Part shown: one piece after another, positions 33,075-41,830 of the stretch
Layout: each line of letters starts with the position of its first letter
Position numbering within the stretch: the first letter of the stretch is position 1
DNA from: DATJGR01 sp963780795
GTDB lineage: Bacteria; Pseudomonadota; Gammaproteobacteria; Pseudomonadales; Azotimanducaceae
Length of the DNA: 64,000 nucleotides
Assembly: GCA_963780795.1 (NCBI GenBank)
Contig: CAWADH010000010.1
Location: forward strand, 186,001-250,000
Reading direction: 5' to 3'
Notes under the pieces: model-generated
Seen by the model: only the letters and a program-made list of their open reading frames with translations
What the model was told of the DNA's origin: nothing
Databases searched by the model: none
Program-made: the position numbers and the translations under genes

Positions 33075-33779
33075 TTGGCGAAGGCGAAATCCGATAAGCA
33101 ACTGATGACGATTCGCAACGGCGTGATCGCGTTCGTTGCGCTGATCGTGCTGGTGGTGGGCGGTTACGGACTGTTCCGATCGACGGCGATCGACGTCTCC
33201 GGCGAGTTCGTCGAAGGCACTCACTACAAGGTGATCGACGGCACGGTTGCGCCCGCCGTGGGGCCGATCAAAGTGACCGAGTTCTTCTCGTACGGTTGCG
33301 TGCACTGTCGCAACTTCGATCCGATCGTGAACGACTGGCTGCACGACGTACCCCAAGGCGCGTCGTTCGACCGCAATCCGGTGTCGTTCTCGCCGGAGTG
33401 GAGCCTGCTGGCGCAATCCTACTTTGCGCTGCAGAGCGTCAACGCGCTCGCCGACAATCACGACCGCCTCTTCAAAGCGATCCACGACAATCACAAACAG
33501 TTTCTGACCGCGGATATGGTGGCCGACTTCGTGGACGGTCACGGCGTTACGCGCGAGGCGTTTCTGACCGCGTTCAATTCACCGGGTGTCGCACGCGCAA
33601 CGTCGGACGCCGCCAAGCGCGAGCGCGCGTTACGGGTGAACAGCGTGCCGTATCTGACCGTTGCCGATCACTACGCAGTGAACATGGACACGGTGCCGCG
33701 CAAGAAAGCGTTCGACGTGGTGAACTTCCTCGTCGCCAAGATCCTTGCCGAGCGCGCGGGCAAAGGCGGCGCGCCGTAG
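33075..33779 (+). CDS. Membrane-anchored DsbA-like thiol:disulfide oxidoreductase
   Basis: 234 residues from a TTG at 33075; an ATG ten codons later lacks a better ribosome-binding site, so the start is uncertain. One N-terminal membrane segment (NGVIAFVALIVLVVGGYGLF) anchors a DsbA-type domain: KVTEFFSYGCVHCRNFDPIV carries the CVHC active site (E. coli DsbA has CPHC), and VNSVPYLTVADHY carries the cis-Pro. It would catalyse or shuffle disulfides in the periplasm. It precedes the DUF4126 and mrcB genes on the same strand. Confidence 0.87.
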   Translation: MAKAKSDKQLMTIRNGVIAFVALIVLVVGGYGLFRSTAIDVSGEFVEGTHYKVIDGTVAPAVGPIKVTEFFSYGCVHCRNFDPIVNDWLHDVPQGASFDRNPVSFSPEWSLLAQSYFALQSVNALADNHDRLFKAIHDNHKQFLTADMVADFVDGHGVTREAFLTAFNSPGVARATSDAAKRERALRVNSVPYLTVADHYAVNMDTVPRKKAFDVVNFLVAKILAERAGKGGAP

Positions 33780-33845
33780 TCGTTCAGGTTCCATTCAGCC
33801 ATGAAGCCCTATTAAGGGCCGTCACACGGGCTGCGGAGCGACTCG

Positions 33846-34475
33846 ATGGGTGAATACCAGACCTTGATCCATACGCTGGCGCTGACGATGGGCGTCGCGT
33901 GGGCGAGCGGCATCAATCTCTATGCCGCAGTCGCGGTTCTCGGTCTCGCCGGCAATGCGGGCTATGTCCATTTGCCGGACACGCTGGCCATCGTCGAAGA
34001 CCCGCTCGTGATCATCGCGGCGTGCTTCATGTACTGCGTCGAATTCTTCGCCGACAAGGTGCCGGGCGTCGACAGCACGTGGGATGCGCTGCACACGTTC
34101 ATCCGCATTCCGGCCGGTGCAATGCTGGCGGCCGGCGCGGTGGGCGACGTGACGCCGGCGCTCGCGGTGGCGGCGGGATTGGTCGGCGGCAGCGTCACCG
34201 CCGCAACGCACGCAACGAAAGCCGGCACGCGCATGCTTATCAACACGTCACCGGAACCGTTCAGCAACTGGTTCGCGTCGATTGCCGAAGACCTCACGGT
34301 GTTCGCCGGTCTCTGGGCAGCGCTGGCGCATCCCGTTATATTCCTCATCCTTCTTTTCCTCTTCCTGCTGAGTCTATGGTGGTTGCTGCCCAAGGTCTGG
34401 CGCGGTGTGAAAACCGTGTTTCGCAAAATCGCGTCGCTGTTCGGACGACGTCCGGAGAATCCGTCGCCGGTGTAA
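33846..34475 (+). CDS. DUF4126-type integral membrane protein
   Basis: 209 residues with about five membrane segments (LALTMGVAWASGINLYAAVAVLG; VIIAACFMYCVEFFADKVPG; ALAVAAGLVGGSVTAATHA; VIFLILLFLFLLSLWWLLP). The motif FFADKVPGVDSTWDALHT and the Gly-rich TM pattern match DUF4126 proteins, whose role is unknown. It lies 67 bp after the DsbA-like gene and 12 bp before mrcB, so it is probably in the PBP1b transcript. Confidence 0.85.
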   Translation: MGEYQTLIHTLALTMGVAWASGINLYAAVAVLGLAGNAGYVHLPDTLAIVEDPLVIIAACFMYCVEFFADKVPGVDSTWDALHTFIRIPAGAMLAAGAVGDVTPALAVAAGLVGGSVTAATHATKAGTRMLINTSPEPFSNWFASIAEDLTVFAGLWAALAHPVIFLILLFLFLLSLWWLLPKVWRGVKTVFRKIASLFGRRPENPSPV

Positions 34476-34487
34476 ACCCGACGGCGT

Positions 34488-36782
34488 ATGCCGCGTAAGA
34501 AATCCAAGCCGCGGGGTCGTCGTGGCAAGCGCCTGCTCATCGGCAACCTGTTGATCATCGGTTGTCTCGGCATCGCGCTGGCCGCCGGTTATCTGCTCTA
34601 TCTCGATCATCTCATCACGTCGACGTTCGACGGGCGCCGCTGGTCGGTGCCTGCGCGCGTGTACGCGCAGCCGCTCGAGCTGTATCCGGGACTCGCGGTC
34701 GAAGCCGACGAGATCGAGGTGGAGCTGAAGCGGCTGGGTTATCGGCGCGGTCCACTGAATCTCGATGCACCGGGCAATTACACGCACACCGGCAACGAAA
34801 TCCGCGCGACGTTGCGCGCGTTCACGTTCAGCGACGGTCCGCGCGCACCGATAGACATTCGCGTGCGCATCGCCGACCACGCGATCGACACACTGTACGA
34901 AAACGGCGAGCCCGCGAGCCTGGTGCGTCTCGAACCGCCGCTGATCGGCAGCTTCTTCGCATCGCATGGCGAAGACCGCATCATCACCACGCCGGAAGAA
35001 ACGCCGACGCTGCTCAGCGAAGGTCTGAAAGCGGTCGAAGACCGCAACTTCGACACGCATGCCGGCTTCGACCTGAAGGGCATCGCGCGCGCGGCGATTG
35101 CCGACCTGCGATCGGGTGAACTCTCGCAAGGCGGCAGCACGCTGACGCAGCAGCTCGTGAAGAGCTACTTCCTCGACAACCGTCGCACGGTGTGGCGCAA
35201 GCTGAAGGAAATCGCCATGGCGGTGATCCTCGACGCGCGCTATCAGAAAGCCGATCTGCTGAACGCATACATCAACGAGATCTACCTCGGCCAGGATGGC
35301 GAGCGCGCGGTGCACGGCTTCGGTCTCGGCAGCCAGTTCTACTTCAACAAGCCGCTATCGGAACTCGACCCGGCCGAGATCGCGCTGCTGATCGCCGTCA
35401 TTCGCGGACCGTCCTACTACAACCCGTTCACGCATCCAGACCGCGCGCGCTCACGCCGCGACCTGGTGCTGGGGCTGATGAGCGAATTCGGCCTCATCAC
35501 CGCTGAGCAGCACGCGAAAGCGATCCGACAACCGCTGGCGCTGACGCGCTCGGCACGACAGGGCGGCGGTTACTATCCGGCGTTCCTCGATCTCGTACGC
35601 GAGCAACTCGGCCACGACTACGACGCTACCGAGCTCGCTTCGCGCGGCTACCGCGTGTTCACCACGCTCGAGCCGCGCGTGCAGGATGCCGCGGAGCGGG
35701 CGGTGGCAACGACCCTCGACCGCATCGAGATCGACCGCAAGCTGCCGCGCGGCGATCTCGAAGCCGCCGTTCTCGTCGCGAACAACCAGACCGGCGAGAT
35801 TTCGGCGGTGGTAGGCGGACGCAAGGCCGGCTTCCAGGGATTCAATCGCGCGCTGAACGCGCGCCGGCCGGTCGGCTCGCTGCTGAAGCCGGTGGTCTAT
35901 CTAACGGCCCTGGAGAGCGGCGACTACAACCTCGCGTCGATCATAGAGGACGCACCGCTGCTGCAGACCGACGTTCGCAGCAAAACGCCGCCGTGGGAAC
36001 CGCACAACTTCGACAACGAAGTTCACGGACCTGTGCCGCTGGTGCGCGGTCTCGGCGACTCGCTCAATCTGGCGACCGTGCGCCTTGGCGAAGCCGTTGG
36101 AGTGGAAAAAGTGGCGGCGCGCATCGCGACGTTCGCCGGCATCGAGCAACCCCCCGCGTATCCGTCGCTGCTGCTCGGCGCCATCGATCTCACCCCGCTC
36201 GAGATGACGCGGCTATACGGCGTAATCGCGAGCGGCGGATTCGCAACGCCGGTGAAGACCGTGCTTGCCGTGGAGGACGAAGCCGGCGCCACCCTGAACC
36301 GCTATCCGCTCGAAATGCAGCAGGTAGCGCAGCCGGAAGCGGTGGCACAGCTCACCTACGCGCTGACAATGGTGATGCAGCACGGCACCGCGCGTGCCTC
36401 CCGCTTCGCGATGCAGGGCGTCGCCGGAAAAACCGGCACCTCGGACGACTTCCGCGACAGCTGGTTCGCGGGCTTCGATGCAACGCATCTCGCGGTGGTC
36501 TGGGTCGGCTACGACGACAATCGGGATACGAAACTGACCGGCAGCGCCGGCGGCCTGCAGGTGTGGGACGCGTTGATGGCGAGCCTGCATCCGGCGCCGG
36601 TCGCGCTGACGACGCCGACCGGATTCGATCTGCAGATGATCGACTACGCAACCGGCGGCCTGACACGAGCCGATTGCGGCGAGCCGGTGACGGTGCCGAT
36701 CCCGTACAATGCGCGCCTCCCCGCGGTACCCGGCTGCGGGTCCAGCTTCCTGGAGCGCTTCAGACAATGGTTCAGCGACTGA
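34488..36782 (+). CDS. mrcB: Bifunctional penicillin-binding protein 1B
   Basis: 764 residues. A basic cytoplasmic tail (KKSKPRGRRGKR) and one membrane segment (LIIGCLGIALAAGYLLYL) are followed by a UB2H-like region. The GT51 glycosyltransferase domain has EDRNFDTHAGFD (about 183), QGGSTLTQQLVK and NEIYLGQDGE. The transpeptidase domain has the serine in RPVGSLLKP (about 464), SLNLATVRLG and GKTGTSDDFRDSW (Lys about 648). It polymerises lipid II and cross-links peptides in the periplasm. All catalytic motifs are present. It overlaps the next gene by 16 bases. Confidence 0.96.
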   Translation: MPRKKSKPRGRRGKRLLIGNLLIIGCLGIALAAGYLLYLDHLITSTFDGRRWSVPARVYAQPLELYPGLAVEADEIEVELKRLGYRRGPLNLDAPGNYTHTGNEIRATLRAFTFSDGPRAPIDIRVRIADHAIDTLYENGEPASLVRLEPPLIGSFFASHGEDRIITTPEETPTLLSEGLKAVEDRNFDTHAGFDLKGIARAAIADLRSGELSQGGSTLTQQLVKSYFLDNRRTVWRKLKEIAMAVILDARYQKADLLNAYINEIYLGQDGERAVHGFGLGSQFYFNKPLSELDPAEIALLIAVIRGPSYYNPFTHPDRARSRRDLVLGLMSEFGLITAEQHAKAIRQPLALTRSARQGGGYYPAFLDLVREQLGHDYDATELASRGYRVFTTLEPRVQDAAERAVATTLDRIEIDRKLPRGDLEAAVLVANNQTGEISAVVGGRKAGFQGFNRALNARRPVGSLLKPVVYLTALESGDYNLASIIEDAPLLQTDVRSKTPPWEPHNFDNEVHGPVPLVRGLGDSLNLATVRLGEAVGVEKVAARIATFAGIEQPPAYPSLLLGAIDLTPLEMTRLYGVIASGGFATPVKTVLAVEDEAGATLNRYPLEMQQVAQPEAVAQLTYALTMVMQHGTARASRFAMQGVAGKTGTSDDFRDSWFAGFDATHLAVVWVGYDDNRDTKLTGSAGGLQVWDALMASLHPAPVALTTPTGFDLQMIDYATGGLTRADCGEPVTVPIPYNARLPAVPGCGSSFLERFRQWFSD

Positions 36783-37279
36783 ACCACACGCTTCCCCGCG
36801 CGCTGACACTCGTCGGTCTCATGGTCGTGCTCGCCGGTTGCGTCAGCGAGCAGCAGACGCCGTATCCGCGCGCGCCGACACCGGTACCGCCCAGCACGCA
36901 GACCCGTCCGCCTCAGCCATATCCGGCGCCGACACAACCGGCACCGCAGCCGATTCCGCAAACGCCGGCACCGGTTCAACCGCAGCCACAGCAACCGAAG
37001 CCGCAGTCGACCGTAACACTCGCCTTGCAGGACGAAGCGCAACGCGCAGCCACGGCGGGCGATCTGCCGAAAGCGATCCAGATTCTCGAACGCGCAATCC
37101 GTATCCAGCCCGACAGTGCGCCGTTGTGGATCGAACTCGCGCGCTGTCATTTGAAGGAAGGCAACGCCGCGCAAGCCGAACAGTTCGCCCGCAAAGCGCT
37201 GCTGTTCACCGGCAATCGCTACGATCTCGAGCAGCAGGCGTGGGTGGTGATCGCCGACGCGCGGGCCGAGAAGCATTAG
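36767..37279 (+). CDS. lpoP: TPR lipoprotein next to PBP1b (LpoP-like activator candidate)
   Basis: 170 residues from ATG at 36767, with GGAG upstream. The signal ends in the lipobox LVVLAGC, so the mature Cys is lipidated. A Pro/Gln-rich linker of about 50 residues follows (QPAPQPIPQTPAPVQPQ), then TPR-like helices (AATAGDLPKAIQILERAIRI; APLWIELARCHLKEGNAAQA). A lipoprotein with a long disordered linker and a TPR domain encoded directly after the PBP1b gene is the layout of Pseudomonas LpoP, which activates PBP1b from the outer membrane. The function here is inferred from that resemblance and from the 16-base overlap with mrcB. Confidence 0.75.
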   Translation: MVQRLNHTLPRALTLVGLMVVLAGCVSEQQTPYPRAPTPVPPSTQTRPPQPYPAPTQPAPQPIPQTPAPVQPQPQQPKPQSTVTLALQDEAQRAATAGDLPKAIQILERAIRIQPDSAPLWIELARCHLKEGNAAQAEQFARKALLFTGNRYDLEQQAWVVIADARAEKH

Positions 37280-37292
37280 CCCCACCACGGTC

Positions 37293-38834
37293 ATGCGCAC
37301 TGACGACGAATCGGCACCGCTCAGATGGACGCGTCGCAAGGCGATCGGCGCGGCCGCGGCCGTCACCGCTTTCGCGCTCGCTGACGGTCCTGCTGAGGCG
37401 AGTTCGACACCCGCATCCGACCTGACCGACCTGACCGCGGTCGAGGCCGTTGCCGCATTGCGGCGCGGCGATCTACAGGCAGAAGCGTATGCGAGCGCGC
37501 TGCTCGCACGCGCGACGCAGTGCAGGTCGCTCAACGCCTTCATCAGCATTGCGCCGGATGCAGTGCTCGAACGGGCCCGTCAGGCCGATCGCGCGCGAGC
37601 CAACGGCGCGGCGCTCGGTGCGTTGCACGGTCTGCCGATTCCGGTAAAGGACAGCGTCAACACGAAGGATCTGCCCACCACCGGCGGAACCGCAGCACTG
37701 CGCAACTTCCGTCCGGGTTCGGATGCGCCGGTCGTCAAATCGCTGCGCAACGCCGGCGCGCTCGTGATGGGCAAAACCAACGTCCACGAACTGTCGTTCG
37801 GCTGGACCAGCAATAACCTCGCGTTTGGCGCGGTCCACAATCCGTACGATCCGACGCGCATTCCGGGCGGTAGCAGTGGCGGCACGGCGGCCGCCGTCGC
37901 CGCGCGCATCGCACCGCTCGGCGTGGCCGAAGACACGGAAGGCTCGATCAGAGTTCCGGCCGCCCTGTGCGGCATCGCCGGATTCCGCCCGACCACCGGA
38001 CGCTACCCGACCACCGGCGTCGTGCCGATCACGCCGTTGTTCGATCAGATCGGTCCGCACGCGCGCAGCGTGGCAGATCTTGTGTTGTTCGATACCGTCG
38101 TCGCGGGCGCTGTGGAACCGCTCCCCGTCGTTTCGCTGCGCGGCACCCGGCTCGGTATCGACCGCAGTTTCTACGACGCTCTCGATCCTGAGGTCGAACG
38201 GATCACCACGGCAGCGCTGAAGAACCTCGAAGCGGCCGGCGCGGTGTTGGTCGAAATGCCGGTGCCGGAACTGGCACGTCTGATCGGGCTGACCACGGCG
38301 CAGGTACAACTGCACGACGTCGCGCCTTCGTTGATCCGTTACCTCGCGCAGTACGACACGCACGTCAGCTTCGAAGACCTGATGGCTTCGATGAGCCCGG
38401 ACATCCGCCAGCAGTTCCAGAGTTTCGTGCCCGAGGGTTCTCCGATACACGTCAGCGAAGCTGCGTACGACGCCGCCCGAAACCAGCACTTGCCGGAGCT
38501 GCGCGCCACGCTTCAGCGCTGGTTCGCCGATACCGGCGCGGCGGCAATGGTATTCCCAACGACCCGCATCGCCGCCACGCGGATCGGTGAGGATCCCGTC
38601 GCTATCGGCGGCCGGCAGGTTGCGTTCAGCGACGCGATTTCGAGAAATATCGCGAGCGGCAGCACCGCCGGCCTGCCCGGCCTCGTGCTTCCCACCGGGC
38701 TCACTCGAAGCGGTCTGCCGGTGAGCATCGAACTCGACGGACCTTCGGGCAGCGACCGGCGCCTGCTTGCAATCGGCATTTCGATCGAACGCGAGCTGGG
38801 GGAATTGCCGCCGCCGTTGGTCACGGCCGGCTAA
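37293..38834 (+). CDS. Amidase-signature-family enzyme, probably exported
   Basis: 513 residues. A twin-arginine-like leader (RWTRRKAIGAAAAVTAFALA) suggests Tat export. Amidase signature: the lysine in GLPIPVKDSVN, PGGSSGGTAAAVAARI with the cis-Ser, and the nucleophilic Ser in EDTEGSIRVPAALCG; most members have GTDTGGS here. Such enzymes hydrolyse amide bonds of varied small substrates. It begins 14 bp after the lipoprotein gene. Its TAA overlaps the stop of the convergent acetyltransferase gene (CTAA, 38831-38834). Confidence 0.9.
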   Translation: MRTDDESAPLRWTRRKAIGAAAAVTAFALADGPAEASSTPASDLTDLTAVEAVAALRRGDLQAEAYASALLARATQCRSLNAFISIAPDAVLERARQADRARANGAALGALHGLPIPVKDSVNTKDLPTTGGTAALRNFRPGSDAPVVKSLRNAGALVMGKTNVHELSFGWTSNNLAFGAVHNPYDPTRIPGGSSGGTAAAVAARIAPLGVAEDTEGSIRVPAALCGIAGFRPTTGRYPTTGVVPITPLFDQIGPHARSVADLVLFDTVVAGAVEPLPVVSLRGTRLGIDRSFYDALDPEVERITTAALKNLEAAGAVLVEMPVPELARLIGLTTAQVQLHDVAPSLIRYLAQYDTHVSFEDLMASMSPDIRQQFQSFVPEGSPIHVSEAAYDAARNQHLPELRATLQRWFADTGAAAMVFPTTRIAATRIGEDPVAIGGRQVAFSDAISRNIASGSTAGLPGLVLPTGLTRSGLPVSIELDGPSGSDRRLLAIGISIERELGELPPPLVTAG

Positions 38835-39340
38835 TCGGCGTTCCAGGCGTACAACAACGTTTCCTTGTCGCGGTTGCGCGGATTGCGAAAGCGGCGTTCG
38901 AGCATGAAGCCCAACTGCTGCGCGACGCGCACCGAACCCAGGTTGTCAGCGGCCATGTTCGCGACGATGCGTCGCTGGCCGTTGTCGCGGCCGATCTCGA
39001 AGCACGCTCGCGCCGCTTCGAGCCCGTAACCGCTGCGCCAGAACGCGTGAGCAATGATGTAGCCGAGATCGTTCTCGGCACGCTCGAGAATCTGCGCGCG
39101 CACGATGCCGGCGTCGCCGATGTAGGTTCCATCGAGCAGTTCTACCGCCAGACGCCCGAGACCCGGCGTTTCGTATGCATCCAGCGCCCGTTGGTGCCAC
39201 GCGCGGGCCTGTTCGATCGTTAGAGGTTCCGGCCAATGGTGCATCGTGATCGGATCGGCGAGCAGCCCGATCAGCAGGTGTGCGTCGGACGCAGTATAGC
39301 GGCGCAGCCGCAGCCGCTCTGTGTGAGCGACGACGTTCAA
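38831..39340 (-). CDS. GNAT-family N-acetyltransferase (RimJ/RimL-type)
   Basis: 169 residues from a TTG at 39340 that overlaps the stop of the upstream gene (TTGA). It carries the RimL-like pattern: TERLRLRRYTASDAHLLIGLL at the start, LGYIIAHAFWRSGYGLEAAR with the acetyl-CoA-binding region, and NLGSVRVAQQLGFMLERRFR near the end. It would acetylate an amine using acetyl-CoA. The non-ATG start and overlap make it translationally dependent on the first acetyltransferase gene, of which it is a distant paralogue. Confidence 0.85.
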   Translation of the reverse strand: MNVVAHTERLRLRRYTASDAHLLIGLLADPITMHHWPEPLTIEQARAWHQRALDAYETPGLGRLAVELLDGTYIGDAGIVRAQILERAENDLGYIIAHAFWRSGYGLEAARACFEIGRDNGQRRIVANMAADNLGSVRVAQQLGFMLERRFRNPRNRDKETLLYAWNAD

Positions 39341-39924
39341 TGCCCGCGCAGGTCCGAGAGATCCACCATCGAATACAACCGCGTGTCGCGCAGGCCGCCC
39401 TGCGGCGTGCGGGCGTCGCGACGCATGATGCCTTCGAGCCTGAAGCCGAGCCGTTCCGCCACCCGAAAGCTCCGCGTGTTCTGGCTGTCGGTGCGGATCT
39501 CCACGCGTGCGGCATTCAGTTTCTCGAACGCGAAGCGTGTGATTGCGGCGACCGCTTCGCCGACGTAGCCCTTGCCGACCAACGACGTGCGGCACCAGTA
39601 GCCGATTTCGAAGCGCGGCACCTGCCAGTCGATGCGGTGCATGCCGGATGCGCCGACCAGTTCGCCCGTATCGCGCCGGCGCAGGAACAGTGGCAGATCT
39701 TCGCGGCGCATGAAGCGTGCCGCCGAGTCGCGTACGAACCGCTCGGAATCGATGATCGTCGGCATCGTGGTCGCCCAATCCATCCATCGATTCAGTTCCG
39801 GAAACGACTCTGCAATGGCGCGATTCAGCATCAGGCCGTCGCCGGGCGCGGGCGGCACCAGACGAAGCCGCGGCGTGAGCAGCTCGGTCGGCAATTCGAT
39901 CAATAGGGGTTCTGCGCGGTCCAT
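39337..39924 (-). CDS. GNAT-family N-acetyltransferase (RimJ/RimL-type)
   Basis: 195 residues from ATG at 39924. RimL-type features: TPRLRLVPPAPGDGLMLNRAIAES, FEIGYWCRTSLVGKGYVGEAVAA with the acetyl-CoA loop, and NTRSFRVAERLGFRLEGIMRRD. The family includes ribosomal-protein and antibiotic acetyltransferases; substrate not known. A copy of the dispersed palindrome lies about 40 bp upstream, between this gene and the MFS gene. Confidence 0.88.
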   Translation of the reverse strand: MDRAEPLLIELPTELLTPRLRLVPPAPGDGLMLNRAIAESFPELNRWMDWATTMPTIIDSERFVRDSAARFMRREDLPLFLRRRDTGELVGASGMHRIDWQVPRFEIGYWCRTSLVGKGYVGEAVAAITRFAFEKLNAARVEIRTDSQNTRSFRVAERLGFRLEGIMRRDARTPQGGLRDTRLYSMVDLSDLRGH

Positions 39925-39952
39925 GACGTTGACTTTGGTGCGACGCACCGTT

Positions 39953-39990
39953 GTTGACTGTGGTGCCTGGCACCGGCCGTGACTTATTGC
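39953..39990 (-). repeat. Solo core of the dispersed repeat (GGTGCCTGGCACC, site at 39.96 kb)
   Basis: The 13-bp palindrome GGTGCCTGGCACC at 39962-39974 is followed by GGCCGTGACTTATTG, as in the large copies at 32.4 and 56.8 kb. It lies just past the MFS gene stop, where the hairpin may end transcription or stabilise mRNA. Confidence 0.7.
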
Positions 39991-39995
39991 GTTTT

Positions 39996-41285
39996 CTAGC
40001 TCGCTTCGGCCGCGAGGTAAAGCCGTTCGCGGTCCATCTGAAACCGGCGACCCGCGAGGTAGAAGCAGGGGATACACAGCATCGACAGCACGGTGAACGC
40101 GACGAGCGTCCACGTGTACGGCTCGGCCACCGATTGCGCGGCCAGATAGTCGATCATGAAGCCGCCCGCCGTGATGCCGATGCCGAGACCGACGAAGTTC
40201 AGAGTCAATATGTAGAACGCGACCACCGTTGCACGGATCTGCGGGGGCACCAGTTCCTGCACCGCGGAGAATGTCGGTCCGTAGAAGCTGCCGAGCTGGA
40301 ACATGCCGAAGAACACCCCGACCCAGAACCAGATGCTGTCCGGCGACACGAGTCGATAGACCAGATTCACCGGCGCGAGAATCAGCATGATCCAGCACAG
40401 GAACGTCGCGCGGCCCATTCCGGTGCGGCGTTGCAGCGCGTCGCTACCGATGCCGCCGAACAGATTGCCGAGCACGCCGGCGATCATGCCGATCCAGCCG
40501 GTGAGCCGGGCGATCTCCGCGCGCTCGAAACCGCGTTCGTGCACGAACCAGAGCTGCTCGTACGCCGCGGCGCCGATCACGAAGTGCAGGAACACGCCGC
40601 CAAGGATCGTATAACGCAATGCCGGCGATTCACGCAGCGCCTGCCACGAGGTCGCGAGTATCAGCCGCAGATCGGGCCGCGTGCGCGCCGCATCGGCCAG
40701 CACGTGGCGGCGCGGCGTCTCCTTGACGAACCACATCACCGCGGCGAGCACCAGACCGATCGCGCCGAGCAGGTAGAAGCAGTTGCGCCAGCCGAGCGTC
40801 GGCCCAAGATACCCGACGATCAGCAGACTGACGCCGACGCCGATCGGCACGCCCATGTAGTAGAAACCCGCGGCGAAGCCGAGCCGGGCAGTGGGAAATC
40901 GATCGGCGAGCATCGACATCGACGTCGGCGTGAGGATCGATTCGCCAACGCCGATGAACATGCGCGGCACCGCGAGGCTCCAGAACCCGCGCGCGGCGCC
41001 GGAAGTGGCCGTCAACGCGCTCCACAGCAGCAGACCCACCGCGACCAGACGCGGCCGATGCACCATGTCGGCGAGCATGCCCATGAACAGACCCATGACC
41101 ACGTAGAAGGTGATGAATGCGAGACCCGTGAGCAGGCCGAACTCGGCGTTGGTCAAGCCCAGATCGGGCACGATGAAGTTCGCGAAGCTCGCCAGCAGCT
41201 GGCGATCGACGAAATTCATCACGTTCAGCAGCGTCAGAAAGACGAGGAACACATAGTGTCGCCCCTCGAATGAGCTGTTGGCCAT
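39996..41285 (-). CDS. MFS transporter (spinster-like family)
   Basis: 429 residues with about 12 membrane segments. The N-terminal MNFVDRQLLASFANFIVPDLGLTNAEFGLL and the R-R/K loop MLADMVHRPRLVAVG match spinster-like MFS carriers. The amphipathic SMSMLADRFPTARLGFAAGFYYMGVPIG is also typical. Substrate unknown; relatives in degradative bacteria often lie near CoA-linked pathways. It is preceded by a 66-base, almost pure polypurine tract on its own strand that includes its ribosome-binding site. Confidence 0.9.
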   Translation of the reverse strand: MANSSFEGRHYVFLVFLTLLNVMNFVDRQLLASFANFIVPDLGLTNAEFGLLTGLAFITFYVVMGLFMGMLADMVHRPRLVAVGLLLWSALTATSGAARGFWSLAVPRMFIGVGESILTPTSMSMLADRFPTARLGFAAGFYYMGVPIGVGVSLLIVGYLGPTLGWRNCFYLLGAIGLVLAAVMWFVKETPRRHVLADAARTRPDLRLILATSWQALRESPALRYTILGGVFLHFVIGAAAYEQLWFVHERGFERAEIARLTGWIGMIAGVLGNLFGGIGSDALQRRTGMGRATFLCWIMLILAPVNLVYRLVSPDSIWFWVGVFFGMFQLGSFYGPTFSAVQELVPPQIRATVVAFYILTLNFVGLGIGITAGGFMIDYLAAQSVAEPYTWTLVAFTVLSMLCIPCFYLAGRRFQMDRERLYLAAEAS

Positions 41286-41351
41286 CTCCTCCTTCCCCCC
41301 CTCTCTCCCTTCCTCCTTACTCTCTCCTTTCCTCCCCCCTTCTCCCCCCTC
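41286..41351 (-). promoter_or_regulatory. Polypurine leader with ribosome-binding sites before the MFS gene
   Basis: On the minus strand 65 of 66 bases directly before the ATG are purines, with several AGGAGG-like motifs; the last, GGAGGAG, adjoins the start. On the plus strand this is a polypyrimidine run with one A at 41318. Such tracts can form triplex DNA or a highly open leader. Confidence 0.7.
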
Positions 41352-41371
41352 CAGGTACAGGCTCAGTCAGG

Positions 41372-41806
41372 TCAGCCGACGATCACTTCGCTCGAAAGCT
41401 GCACCTCCGCAGACAGCGAGTTCGTGATCAGGCACGCCTCCTCGGCCTTTTCGAGAATGCGCGGCGCGCGCGTTTCCTGTCCCGCGGGTACCGTCAGCCG
41501 CGCCGTGACCACGAAGTGCGTGAAGCGCATCTTACGGTCGATGCGATCGAGCGTACCGTCCACACGCACGTCGAGGTCTGTCCAGGTCAACCGCGATGCG
41601 GCAGCGATGGCTTTGAAACCCAGCACGAAACAATCGCACACCGCCGCGACGAGCAGCGTTTCGGGCGACCAGCGATCGCCTTTCCCGCCGAATTCCACCG
41701 GCGGCGCGGTCGCGAGATCGGGCAATCCGTCGGCCGCCAGTACGACGCCGTCATCGGCGGCCGCAACGCGTGTGCCGACGCGATAGTGATGTGGCAAATC
41801 CTGCAT
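41372..41806 (-). CDS. OsmC/Ohr-family protein
   Basis: 144 residues. OsmC-fold features: HYRVGTRVAAADDGVVLAADG, GGKGDRWSPETLLVAAVCDCFVLGFKAIA with the first reactive Cys, and RAPRILEKAEEACLITNSL with the second Cys. Members reduce organic hydroperoxides with a Cys pair. It lies 24 bp after glcF on the same strand, consistent with protection against H2O2 or peroxides made by the glycolate oxidase; that link is inference. Confidence 0.88.
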   Translation of the reverse strand: MQDLPHHYRVGTRVAAADDGVVLAADGLPDLATAPPVEFGGKGDRWSPETLLVAAVCDCFVLGFKAIAAASRLTWTDLDVRVDGTLDRIDRKMRFTHFVVTARLTVPAGQETRAPRILEKAEEACLITNSLSAEVQLSSEVIVG

Positions 41807-41830
41807 CGAAGCGCTCCGTTGCGGCGCTCG

